DNA of 64,000 nt from the NCBI GenBank assembly GCA_016758965.1, contig JAEPRB010000036.1:1-64000 (forward strand), read 5' to 3'. Of this stretch, positions 35,743 to 46,600 are shown piece by piece. The stretch's first letter is position 1. Each line of letters opens with the position of its first letter. The notes beneath the pieces were generated by a model. That model saw only the letters and a list, made by a program, of their open reading frames with translations, was not told the DNA's origin and did no database searches. The translations under genes were made by a program, and so were the position numbers. This stretch comes from Circinella minor (Eukaryota; Mucoromycota; Mucoromycetes; Mucorales; Lichtheimiaceae).

Positions 35743-37182
35743 ATGGATCCCACTACCATAAACGCCTTTAATCAAATCGTTCAACAAGTTGTATTACTTG
35801 ACAACGAAATTCAAAGAGATCGCGATGAAGAAGAAAGATCTGGCCGTTCTCTTTTACATATATCAAAGCAAATCAGAGCTCGAGAAGCTTACAAAGCCGG
35901 TAAGCGTAATGGCAGCGGTGGATCTGTACCTGGACGAAAATATACAGATCGTAAACGAGAAATCTTTGCAAAGCATCTGGAGGATGACTATTTTGATGAC
36001 GAAAATAGCACTTTTGATGATAAGGCTTTTCGACGTCGCTTTCGTATGGAAAAAAGGCTCTTTTTAATGATCTCAAATAAGCTAAAGGAAGATTATCGCT
36101 GGTTTCAACAAAAGTATGATGCTGCTCACAAACTCGGATTCACTACTTTGCAAAAAGTATGCGCAGCAATTAGCATGTTGGCAAATGGAGGAGCAGCAGA
36201 CCTGGTGGACAACTATTACCGTCTAGCTCCAAGTACTGCACGCGAAAACTTGCGCCAATTCTGCCGAGCCATCATTTCATCATATGGGGCAAAGTATCTT
36301 CGTTCTCCTGGTGTTGACGATGTCAAGCAGTTGCTTGCTTGGGGGAAACAGCGAGGATTTCCGGGTATGCTTGGCTCGGTGGATTGTATGCATTGGCGTT
36401 GGAAAAACTGTCCGACTGGATGGGCTGGCCAATATACCAGTGGAAACAAAGGGGGTCCTTCGGTGATCTTAGAAGCTGCTGCTTCACAAGATCTATATAT
36501 TTGGCACTCTTTTTTTGGTGTGCCTGGATCTAATAATGACATCAACGTTTTGCACAAATCTCCATTATTTGATAATGTTATTTATGGACAGGCACCATCT
36601 ATTAAGTTTACTGTCAATGGTAACGAATATAATCAAGGGTATTACTTGGCTGATGGGATTTATCCCAAATGGGCAACTCTAGTCAAGACTATTGCGCACC
36701 CAATTGGAAACAAAGAGCAGGTACATTTAAATTTACTACATGATAAAAAAATATAAAACCACCACATTGTATTAAGACTCTAATATAAAAAAAATATTCA
36801 GCACTACAAAACAGTCCACGAGGCTGTACGCAAAGACATAGAGCGCGTATTTGGTGTTTTGCAAGCTCGTTTCCATATTGTGCGTGAGCCTGCGATGTCA
36901 TTTTCCATTGCCGAGCTCAAAAATATCATGAAAACATGCATAATTTTGCATAACATGATTGTTGAGGATGAACGTGATCGCTATGATTACAATAAAAAAG
37001 AAACATTCGAGTATGAACAAGCACCGTTTGCCGTTGAAGAATCATATTCACGGGATGGTGTTGCTGAAGAATCCGTAATTCAGAGGAATAAGGATCAAAT
37101 ACTCGACAGCAGCATCCATCGCCAACTACATGCTGATCTTATTCAGCATCAATGGAATCGATATGGCAATAGTCATAATTAA
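35743..37182 (+). CDS. PIF/Harbinger transposase (DDE superfamily, HARBI1/ALP1-like)
   Basis: Catalyses excision and integration of the element. Exons 35743-36720 and 36802-37182 give 452 residues; the intron has GTACAT...ATTCAG borders and rejoins in frame. An N-terminal helix-turn-helix-like region (FRRRFRMEKRLFLMISNKL, residues about 96-115; FTTLQKVCAAISMLANGG) precedes the DDE_Tnp_4 nuclease. The catalytic acids are visible: the first Asp in LGSVDCMHWRWKNCP, the second in PGSNNDINVL, and Glu in DIERVFGVLQARF in exon 2. The motif WKNCP and the GYYLADGIYPKW block are diagnostic of the plant/fungal PIF branch. The C-terminus carries an acidic tail. All key residues are present and no frame break is seen. 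Confidence 0.94.
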
Positions 37183-37246
37183 TAAAACATTTTACATACT
37201 TACCTCTCAAATTGGAATATAAATGCAGGATTTAAGTTTATTATTT

Positions 37247-38200
37247 TTAGCTACTAGTAGCTACTTCGTCCTCGTCCTCTTCTTCATCATCATCTTCACC
37301 TTCAACAACCTTCTCTTCTTCCTCCGCCCTCTTTTCTTCTCTCATTCGTTTTAATATTTCCTGCTGTCTTTGTTGATAGTAACAACGTTGATCAGCAGTC
37401 ATATTACTCATATCTACGCTCATGAAGGCATGTTCTGCCATCAGTTTCGCGCAGAACACCAACTCGTCAATCTTCTTCGTTCTAATCTCATCCATCGCAA
37501 CTCGCTTACGAGCCAGCTCCATCTCCAGCTGCTCCACCTTCTCGACATCCTCGTTGCTTCGTTTCTTGTTGGACTTGGCCTTTTTTACACCAATTGGCCG
37601 TTCAGTCTCAGGACCATCCACACTTGGAGCATCCTTCTTATGCTCAGGATGTCCGTACCACTTCTTTTGAGTCTTCAAAAGCTCAAAACAAGGCTTCACA
37701 TTGAAGTTCTTGTCACGAGACAAAGAAGTTCTCTTGTACTCTTGTATGGCACGGCGCCACTGTTATATACAATAGTCAGTTTTTCTTTTACTATTTCTAA
37801 AATGAATTTAATAATATATTGAATAGACTATCACCTTATCTTCCTCAACTTCACCACTTCGAGGATGTCTCTCTACCTCCATCATGCATCCACAGAATTT
37901 CGATATGCATCGATTGATGGTGAGGAAGCGACCTTCAATTTTGTGGGCCGTTCTCTCATTTGGATTTCCATATTTCTGGAACTCATCGAAAATGCGGTCC
38001 CAGAACTTCGCACCATCTTGATTTTTGCCTTTCACTTCATCAGTGGCAATTTCAAGATAAGCCTTTACCAATTGGCAATCTTCATCTGAATTCCATTTAT
38101 TACCGCGTTCCCTTTTATCGGTGACGGTAATGGGGGTGGTTGGTTCATTGGTAGAAGCCAAAGTAGAAGTGGTGTTAGCAGTAATGCTGTTATTGTTCAT
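37247..38200 (-). CDS. PIF/Harbinger accessory Myb/SANT-like protein
   Basis: Second protein of the element, expected to bind transposon ends and bring the transposase to DNA in the nucleus. Exons 38200-37835 and 37759-37247 give 292 residues; start ATG at 38200 (an open extension upstream starts with TTG). The Myb/SANT-like trihelix region spans about residues 30-120: RGNKWNSDEDCQLVKAYLEI, GAKFWDRIFDEFQKYG and HKIEGRFLTINRCISKFCG. Exon 2 holds a Lys-rich segment KKAKSNKKRSNED that could serve as a nuclear signal, a predicted coiled coil and an acidic C-terminal tail (DDDEEEDEDE). Pairing with the DDE transposase in opposite orientation is typical of PIF/Harbinger elements. Confidence 0.9.
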
Positions 38201-38233
38201 TTTTATTAAAAGTGGAAAGCGATAATTTTTTTT

Positions 38234-38335
38234 TACAAGCACTCAAACGCTCCTTGTAATTTTACAAGCTTTCTTAAAAATTTTACAAGCTTTGCATTTT
38301 GCAAGCTTTTTTACAAGGACCGTTGCGAGCATAAA
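38234..38335. repeat. Right subterminal copies of the terminus motif
   Basis: Contains ACTCAAACGCTCCTTGTAA near 38240 in left-end orientation and TTACAAGGACCGTTGCGAG at about 38311 in right-end orientation, with several ACAAGCTTT motifs between. These mirror the copies inside the left end. Confidence 0.6.
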
Positions 38336-38360
38336 TTTGTAAAAAAGCTGGTAAACGGAG

Positions 38361-38397
38361 TTACAAGCTTTTTTTACAAGGACCGTTGCGAGTGCTC
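38361..38397 (-). repeat. Right terminal inverted repeat
   Basis: 37 bp; the complement starts GAGCACTCGCAACGGTCC and ends GCTTGTAA. TTA target copy at 38398-38400. Confidence 0.92.
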
Positions 38398-38400
38398 TTA

Positions 38401-39585
38401 GTAAACATAATAGGCAGTTTTGTATAGACAATAATAAAAATAACTAATATGTATATATATACTATCTAATCGATGCTTAAAAACATATACATGCTTACTA
38501 TAAACATATATTTTTATAAGCTACTTTCGATATTTTATGATTTTCATTGTATTCCATTTTTATATCAATTAGCTTCATAAATACCCCTGAAAACAATAAG
38601 AACTATCTTTAGCAGTAGAAGATATACGTGGTGTCTGTGTTTGTGTGACTCAAGAAAAATTAGAAGCACCAACAAGAACACGTCCTCACCAAAGCGGAGG
38701 TCAAAAACGAAAAGCTGTCAAAACCATACAAGAAGAAGCAAACAATGTAAAGGGCCAGGTTAGTAAACATGTGGTTTATAACCCTTTTATGTCGAAATAA
38801 CCGAACAACCGCCTTATATTTTCGGAGGAATACTTCCTTCAAATATAAAATCTTTTTTAATGATTTTAATCAAGAAGAGTCAATATAAAATTAAAAAAAA
38901 ATATGAGCTCACATCAGCATATAAGTGCAATTAAGGTTCATAAGGAACATAACCCAAAAGTGCAAAAGAACTATTATGCTCTGAAAAATAGTGTTGTGTT
39001 CCTGAAATGTGCGCCCTGACCAAGTTAGATGAGAGACCTGTACAACGCCGCAAACAGGTGATTACAATAACTTGTTTTTTTCCTCTCTTTTTGAGGTGAT
39101 CAGATGATAATATACAAAAAAGAAAAAAGATTTTATTCATCACCGCAGCAGTTGTATGAAATTTTTGTTAATAAAATCAAAAGAGAGGAAAGAAAATAAA
39201 AAAAGGCAGATTATACATAATAGTCGATGACACGCGTTTTTTCTTTTGGTGTTTTAGTTTAATGTCGCCGCCATAAAAAAAAAAAAAGGTACGCTCTTTG
39301 TTCTATGTTATGATGGCAAAAACGAATCCCGATGACTCAAATGAACGTGTGTGGAACACTGTGGAATCTGGTGCAAATATTTTTTTTTTTTTCATCACAA
39401 TGACGACGGAGGGAAAACTTGGCCACAGAACAAGCTTTTACTTGTACAAAATAGTTCAAAGCCGAGACTTCCCCCCCTTTTTTTTTTAACTCTCTTTCTC
39501 TTTTACTTTTCTTTTTCTATTTCAACAACTCTTTTTCTCAGTTTTTTTCTTTTTGCTTCTTTCCTTTAAACCAAAAATCAAAAAC
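38401..39585. other. Region right of the transposon with one coding-like fragment; pyrimidine-rich leader
   Basis: At 38612-38760 (+) an open stretch looks protein-like (VEDIRGVCVCVTQEKLEAPT, then HQSGGQKRKAVKTIQEEA) and ends at a GTTAGT donor-like site, but no following exon is found. From about 39465 to 39585 a CT-rich tract leads into the zinc-finger gene and is probably its promoter/5' leader. Confidence 0.4.
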
Positions 39586-40518
39586 ATGCCACCAGTAAAA
39601 AAATCACGCAGGAACAGCAATCATTTAAGCGATCACCCAAAGAGCAATAACAATCTTAATACCGAATCTAGCAGACCAAAGTTATTTCAATGTAAAGGTT
39701 TTGGCGATTGTCATATGGTGTTTACTAGAAGTGAACATTTGGCTCGACATACACGAAAGCATACTGGAGAGGTATGTAATCAATTTCATTATAGTATTAC
39801 TGCGCGATTTTTTTTTACTGCGCAAATGAAACTGAAAACTTTTTTTTGGTACCTTTTTTTTTTTTTATTTTATTAAAAATTTTTTCTTACTAATTAAAAA
39901 ATAATTCAATTATAATAATAATAATAATAGAAACCATACCAATGTATTGTGCCTGGATGCACACGAATGTTCAGTCGATGGGATAATATGATGCAACACA
40001 CACAAACGCATCGAACAAATCAACATCCTAATAATAACCATCAACGAAAGCAACAGCAACATCCAGAAAAAATTCAACAACAAAATCAGGAACAACATCA
40101 ACGTCAAAGACATCAAGCAGAACAAACATGTCAAGGTGGTTTGATGTCGCCTATATCATTAGGTTCACCCGAACAACCTCAATGGGACGATGTTGTCGAT
40201 GATGATCACGATCAGGTTGTTGAAGAAATTCAACAACATGGTTATCAACAAGAACAACCAAAGATTGAGAAAATGGATGTTGTACCGAAACAACGACGTT
40301 TATCCGTAGCCGATCTGTGCAACCCAATTCATTTGACCCTGGACGAATTCGAGGCGCTGGAGGGGTTTGCGCGTTTCCGAGAGACCCCGCTGTTTTATGA
40401 ATCATTGAGAGATTTGGCAAATATTGCTTATATTGAACCAAAACCATCATCCTCTTCATCATCATCAACAGCATCATCATCAACAACTCCTTTATTTTCA
40501 TCATATAATTATGCTTAA
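39586..40518 (+). CDS. C2H2 zinc-finger transcription factor
   Basis: Nuclear DNA-binding protein. Exons 39586-39771 and 39931-40518 give 257 residues; the ATG at 39586 is chosen over an in-frame upstream non-ATG extension. A short basic N-terminus (VKKSRRNSN) precedes two tandem fingers: [20 protein letters not shown]...H and, after the splice, [20 protein letters not shown]...H, joined by the classic HTGEKPY linker split by the intron. The finger pair with [10 protein letters not shown] and [14 protein letters not shown] resembles the Msn2/Rgm1/Usv1 stress-type group of fungal factors. After the fingers comes a Gln-rich segment, an acidic patch and a conserved-looking [11 protein letters not shown] motif that could be phosphorylated (RRLS). 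A Ser run precedes the C-terminus. The target genes are unknown. Confidence 0.88.
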
Positions 40519-41325
40519 CTTTTTTTAACCGTTCACCAACAATAACAATAGCAAGAACAAGAAAAATACGTAAAAATATTACAATCTCAAAAAAAAAAAA
40601 AAAAAAAAAAAATTCCAATCATGTGTTATTATACTTTGCATATCTTTCATACTTTTTTATTTCTCTATTTCTTTTATCATATATCTATCCCAAACTTTTG
40701 TAGATAATATCTCTTTCTTATTTCATGACTTCTTCTTTATCTCTTTTAAATCATATTCTTGTCATTTGTATAAAATACCCTTTTAACACAAAAACATTTC
40801 CACCCCCCTTTGTTCCACATTTTTCTTTTTTTCTTCTTCCCACACAAGAAATAAAAAAATAATAATAATAATAATATAAAAGAACTTACCCCTACTTGTG
40901 TGAAATGAAAAAATTCCAAATTGTGTGAATTACTGTAAAAAGAATGGGTCATGCGTGAGAGAAAACATAAGGGACGCCAACACTATCCACGGCGATCGTG
41001 GGTGAGATAGACACGATCGGGTGACTTAAGGATAGTGTATGTGCACACGCACACACAAACAATACACAGTGTTATTAGGAAGAAAAAGGGGATATTATTT
41101 CGGGGGGTTAAATAATGAAAGAGTCATCCGTGCCTGGCTTTTGTACTACATATTCCGGATTATTTATTATTAGCAGCGGGGGCCCTTTTGACGTCTATAT
41201 TATTCGGCGATTGAAAAATATTTTTTTTTTTTTTTTCCATGTTGACAAAAAAAGTTTATGCCTAAAAAGTTTCGCGTTTTCATTTTTCGTTAGTATTATT
41301 TATTATTATTATTATTAAAAACAAG
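40519..41325. other. Intergenic region with nested hairpin
   Basis: 3' region of the zinc-finger gene (A24 run at 40589-40612, pyrimidine-rich stretch to 40850), then a perfect nested inverted repeat at 40980-41038, an AC-rich stretch, and the leader of the RsfS-type gene. An open frame at 41115-41318 has no motif. Confidence 0.5.
40980..41038. ncRNA. Candidate structured element: perfect nested stem-loop
   Basis: Outer arms ACACTATCC (40980-40988) and GGATAGTGT (41030-41038) and inner arms CGATCGTG (40993-41000) and CACGATCG (41012-41019) pair perfectly, 9 and 8 bp, leaving a 4-nt and a 10-nt internal side and an 11-nt loop. The segment is far richer in GC than its surroundings. It could be a small RNA, a 5' leader structure, or a binding site; the type is a guess. 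Confidence 0.35.
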
Positions 41326-42254
41326 ATGCATAAGTTTACACCATCATTGCATAGACTCATAATCCGACAAAAGCCACGTTTCTTAGAAACAAGATTACAT
41401 TTACAGCAACAGAGATCTATTCCACTGTCATGTCAACCACGATGGTTAAATACAATACCTCCTACATTACAACAACATACACAACCACCTTCGCCTGAAC
41501 AATCAAAGCAACAAGCAAATCAAGATCAAGACGAATTAGAAACGATCGATCCTAAAGATTATCCCGAATTGTACCCTGAACTCGAACAAGAGCAAAAAAA
41601 GAATATTGAAGAAGACGAAGAAGTTGTTGATACGGAATGGTTTGTCGAAGAAGAAGAACAAGATTCAGATTTCGTACCATTATGGCAACGACGGGCAGTG
41701 GGAGATCATTTAAATGGACGTTGGGCAATGCAAGAAGCTTCAAAACGTTTGATAGATTCAGGTGATATAACACCTGAAAATATTCAAGCGTTATTAGAAG
41801 AAAATAAAATGGATGATATTAAACTACTGGATGTACGAGGAAAATGTGACTGGACCGATTATATGGTGATTGCAGAAAGTGATAAAGGAGATCGATTCTT
41901 GTCAAATGTTGCAGAACAAATTCGACAATCGGTAAAGTATTACATATGATGGCTTTTTTCTGTTAAAACCAAATTAATTATATTGGCTACAAATTCTAAC
42001 TTTTATTCTATTTTATTTAATTTATTGTTTGGGGGGGATATATTACTTAATAGGTCAACAAAGCTATTCGAGAAAATCCAGCAGTAAAAGATGAATTGCA
42101 AGCACCACACATTGAAGGGAGAGATGATCAATCTGGATGGGTATTAATTGATTTGGGAAGTTGTGTTGTACATTTGTTTACACCTGAAGTTCGCAAAAAT
42201 TATGATTTGGAAGGTTTATGGATACCCAATAAGAACGAAGAAGAAACTCTGTGA
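41326..42254 (+). CDS. RsfS/Iojap-family ribosome assembly or silencing factor, mitochondrial
   Basis: Bacterial RsfS and human MALSU1 bind the large-subunit protein uL14 and act in subunit assembly or anti-association. Exons 41326-41931 and 42054-42254 give 268 residues. The first ~45 residues are Arg-, Gln- and Leu-rich without acids (RLIIRQKPRFLETRLHL), a mitochondrial presequence. A long acidic Gln/Glu linker follows. The RsfS core is at about 155-262: MDDIKLLDVRGKCDWTDYMV, IAESDKGDRFLSNVAEQI and, in exon 2, SGWVLIDLGSCVVHLFTPEV with RKNYDLEGLW. These are the family's signature blocks. In some ascomycetes this domain is the N-terminal half of Atp25; here it stands alone. Confidence 0.9.
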
Positions 42255-43628
42255 ATAAGTTTGTAAAAAAAAACAAAATAAAAGTCTTTATTATTGTCAT
42301 TTTTGTGTTACAAATAGAGACAAAGTTAAGTGTAACAATTTTTTTTTTATGTTGCTGGTCAACAAAAGGAAAAAAGTCGCTGGGGGGAACAAATTTATTG
42401 GTTACACTCAACGCAATTATGATCGGTGGCATAACCTGTCCACGTAAAATGGTTGCATTGGCATTGAATTAATTTGGTTTAGAAATTATCAGTATTTTTA
42501 TTTTTCTACTGTTTTTGAACACTTTAAAAAGGAAAAATTATGATGATAGTGGGACTTTTTCGTGATATTGTAAAAGGTATTAAAACGAATATTTTTTCCT
42601 ATGACATCATTTCAATAGCATTTTATAATACATGTATAAAGAAGCAATATAATGGGTTGCTGCATAGATTCTTTTTTTTTTTAATTTCTATCTTTAAGTA
42701 TATCATTGAAGATGAAGTAAGACCGCTATTCAATGGTCCATGAAAAAAAATCATGTAACGTTATTAAGATTTCAAAAGGAGCTCTGATCCATCATCTACA
42801 TCAAATAACAATACTCAAAACTGTATGACTTGTCCAAAATATGGCAATCGTGACCCGAGATTACAATGTATATTTTATTTTCTATAACCACTATGGATTA
42901 TTTAAAAAGTATATTAGTAATTCAACAAACGATCCAAAATGTCTTGAAAATGCACACCGCCATTTAATAGCCAACAATATGTCAACAAACCAATACAAAA
43001 CGACGATAAGGTGGACGAGATGATGGTAAACGAAATTGGAAAAATAAAATAAAAACGATGCTATGAGAAATAACGAACAAAGACATCATGAGACTTTATC
43101 GAGAGCGAATAAAAACCAACAAGAGAACGAAAAATGAAATAAAATACATCGTGTAAACTAAAACCACTTGAAATAAATGTCAAATGGGGTACTGTTGTCA
43201 GAATAGTAAAGATGACGAAATAAAACAATACTTTATATAAATAATAATGATAATGATAGTAGTAATGATAGTAATAGTGTTGTTATTATAATACTCAAAT
43301 CAATTGATACCATGGATTAAAAAAATAAACATTTCTTTTTTTTTGTCACGTTCAATATAAAAAGTGAATTGTGAGTTATACGTAGTATATACTATTATGC
43401 ATTGTTGTTGTTGTCGTTTGATAAATTATAAAGTGTACTAATATGCGTATGTGTGTATTGTATAATTGTGCATTGCACTTTTTTTAAAGTTGGTGCGAAT
43501 GGGAGTTTGTGTGTGTGGTAATGTTGGTATATGACATGAATAGTAATAATAATAATAGTAATAATATAAAAACAAGTACAATAAAAATGTTGTCATGCTA
43601 TTTTTTGTTCGATTTAACAGCTATATAT
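42255..43628. other. Intergenic region between convergent genes
   Basis: AT-rich 1.4 kb, no gene supported. It contains TAATGATAGT-type repeats near 43245-43280. Open frames 42251-42472, 42540-42743 and 42841-43023 have no recognisable motif. Confidence 0.5.
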
Positions 43629-46600
43629 CTAGGCTGTTGGTTGAAATGTGCTTGCCACTTGAAAAACGTATTGGAAATCTGGTTTGAATGGATGAGCCAT
43701 ACAGCCGTGGATAATTGGTGCAAATAAACCAGGTGATGCTATACTGCTGGTGAATTGTAAGCATCTCATATGGTGACCCGCCAATATTTGAACCAATTCG
43801 CCCTAATACATATAGTACACATATTGAGATATAAGTTATAAGTATTATCCCATCACTTGTTATTAACTAGAAATTATATAAAAGTTGAATAGAAAGTAAT
43901 ATTTACCGATTCTGCATGCCTAACTTCGATAAACCGAGGATCAAAGGCAATGACATAAGGATAGCAAAATGCAATAGATTGAGGTGTGCCTTCCCATTCG
44001 ATCCAAGAATTCTTGATCAGAGTGCCATGATTATCTACTAAAAATCCAAAGGCATCATAACATAACAAGTAGCAATTGCCACAGCGGAACATGCCCAACG
44101 GTTTAATATCATCTCCCCTTTGAACAATGGGTGCAAAATCAGGATGTTTGATATCCGGTAAATTACGATTCATTGTCAAATGTTCTGGATCAATAATTTC
44201 GAACCCTCGAACACAAACAACAACTATGCGTGCCTTTAGTAGATGAATTGCGGATGATTCTGCACCAATGTAAAACTCCTACATACATCCCACCATATTC
44301 TATATTAGTATAATAATAATTTTGTTTCTCGCCCCTACAATTTCGTTTTACCTTATATACATGGAACCAAGCAGGAGGTTGTTTAATACTGAACAACCCC
44401 GATTTGGTAGCAAGGTATTTTGCATTACTAGGATGTCGTAAGTCACCACATACGGGTTCAAACGCTCGAAAATGCGAATCAATACCCCGCTTCTTCATGG
44501 CAACAACAAGAGTTCTACCATTACAGACACCGGCATAGAAATATGAAATATGCTGTGCAATTTTTTGACTAGGTGGACCGTGTTTACTATTGGCCGTAGT
44601 TGAAGTAGCAGTAGGATCTAGTCCTTGCAATGCATATGCGTATAATGTTTTATCTATACAGCCAGAAAAACAATATGAGCGGGTGAGCCATGAAAAGGCA
44701 CTAATAGTATACATAACAATTATTCTTACCTGCAAGTACAACCAGAATATGATTTGCTTCCAATACAGCAATTTGATGAACATCTGATAGCGAAAGGACC
44801 TGCCGTGTGCTACTAGTGTCACCTTCAACGCCCATATAAACCCCCAAATTAGTTCCAATAGCAATCATTCGAATGCCATTGGCCCCCTCTACATAAAATA
44901 ATAGTTAGTTTATTGGTCAAAAGTTAAATAAGAATCTATATTATCGGATTCACGAATTATAAAAAAAAAATCTTACCAAAGGGTATAGAACAAGTGACTT
45001 TGCCATGACTCTGCGGTCCTGATGCTGCAAAATGGGCATCACTTAGTGTTTTGATTTCAAACACCTGATGTTCTGGATGCGCATGTTCCAGTGTTGCCTT
45101 GGCTTCCACAATTTGTTCTTTCCATGTTAACCGAACCATTGAATTTTCCGCATAAAGAAGATAGTCACCTCCACGTCGTCCAAGATGATGAATAAGTAAT
45201 GGGCTGACACCACTTGTTGTAGCTGCAGTAACACCAAATCCAGTTGGTGAAGTTACTGAAGATTGAGTTTGTTGGTGATGTGGCGAAGTGACCATTGTTG
45301 AAACTGTACTTGACATCTGTCGCATACCCACAGCAAATCCTTCCGTTGCCTCCTGGACCTGCAGCAGCATCAATGGAATAGGTCTTTTTGATATATGATA
45401 CTCGACATCACCTGTACTACTGTTATTCGCCTTTCTTGGTTTCGTCATGAGCAGTAAATGATCAAATAAAAATACATGCAATTCAATTGTTTCCACACCC
45501 ATATGAGATCGTCGAGTCAATGGTCCTTCATGTAATAATCGTCGATCCGGATTCAATAGTTGCAATTGATTGTATGATTCCTCTTCTCCGACCTTGTACC
45601 GAATTGCATCATTTATTTGTCGTAATCGTAATGTCTTTTTCGTTTCTTCGGTTCCTTCATCCATACATGTCGCTACTTCTTTTAATATATCCGTGCATGA
45701 TGTGAGATAAGCCTTGTCTGGATGATCATCTGGTGTCTTTTTCAGTATGGCCCCGATCAATAATGGATAACGTTGTAACCGAGTTACAGGAAGAATAAGA
45801 AAATGCCGAAAGGGTAATTTTCTACATTCAGCCTTCTTTTCAGTATCACGTATAAAGTTGTGAAATAACATGTTATTAGCTGATTCTCTTTTTACTGCAT
45901 ATTCAGCTAAAATGACGTGAGGTCCGTACTGACTATAAGCATCCATAAATCCCGGTAAATGTTTTAAAAAAATATCACCAATATGATTAACAAATCCACC
46001 TTGACTTTCACTTTGTCGGTCACGTAAATCACGACATAAATCTCGATGCATCGCTAATATGTCTTTATAGTTGTTAAATGCGTTGTCACAGAAATCATCA
46101 CGTATATCGGCATCCAAACATTGGGCTGTTCGTAATGGTTTTGCGAAAAGCTAATACAGTTATATTTGGGTTATGTAAGTGTAAAAACTCTCTTCTCCCT
46201 TTTTTTTCGATTCATTACATGTACGAGTTTATAATACAAACAAAATTTAATATTACCTCGTCGAGTAAGTTTAAATCTCGAACATAATCTTCTTCAGTAT
46301 AAATAATTTCATGAATAGCCTCTTGTCGTGCTATTTCTTGTTTAGATGTATTCAATAGAATTTCTCGAGGCATTGCTGCCGACCAAGCACGTGATAATGT
46401 CTAATCGTATATACAAAATAAACGTGAATTTTATAAAACTATATACAAGTTTTAAGAAATATCTGTGTATATCATATTTTTCCACTTACAGTATCATGAG
46501 AAGATGTAATTGAGGAGGAGGTCATGGATTTTAGTGAACTTTCTCGTCCAAGCCCTACATTCTTTAATTTCTTCTATATTAGAACAGAAAAACATAAATT

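Larger units (their letters stand above)
35515..38397. mobile_element. Complete PIF/Harbinger DNA transposon (2883 bp)
   Basis: Cut-and-paste transposon with all expected parts. The ends are 38- and 37-bp terminal inverted repeats starting GAGCA(T/C)TCGCA(G/A)CGG, differing at two positions and one A in a run. Each end is flanked by TTA (35512-35514 and 38398-38400), the 3-bp target duplication typical of this superfamily. Inside are a DDE transposase (+) and a Myb/SANT-like protein (-), convergently arranged with 64 bp between stops. Extra copies of the end motif lie just inside each terminus. Both ORFs are open across their single introns, so the copy looks young and possibly functional. 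Confidence 0.92.

Noticed and set aside
36216..36557. 113-residue minus-strand frame inside the transposase
   Set aside because: Antisense shadow of the DDE domain, whose motifs are unambiguous on the plus strand.
43509..43727. Plus-strand frame overlapping the end of the first RhoGEF
   Set aside because: It overlaps the CNH-domain exon on the opposite strand, which is clearly conserved.
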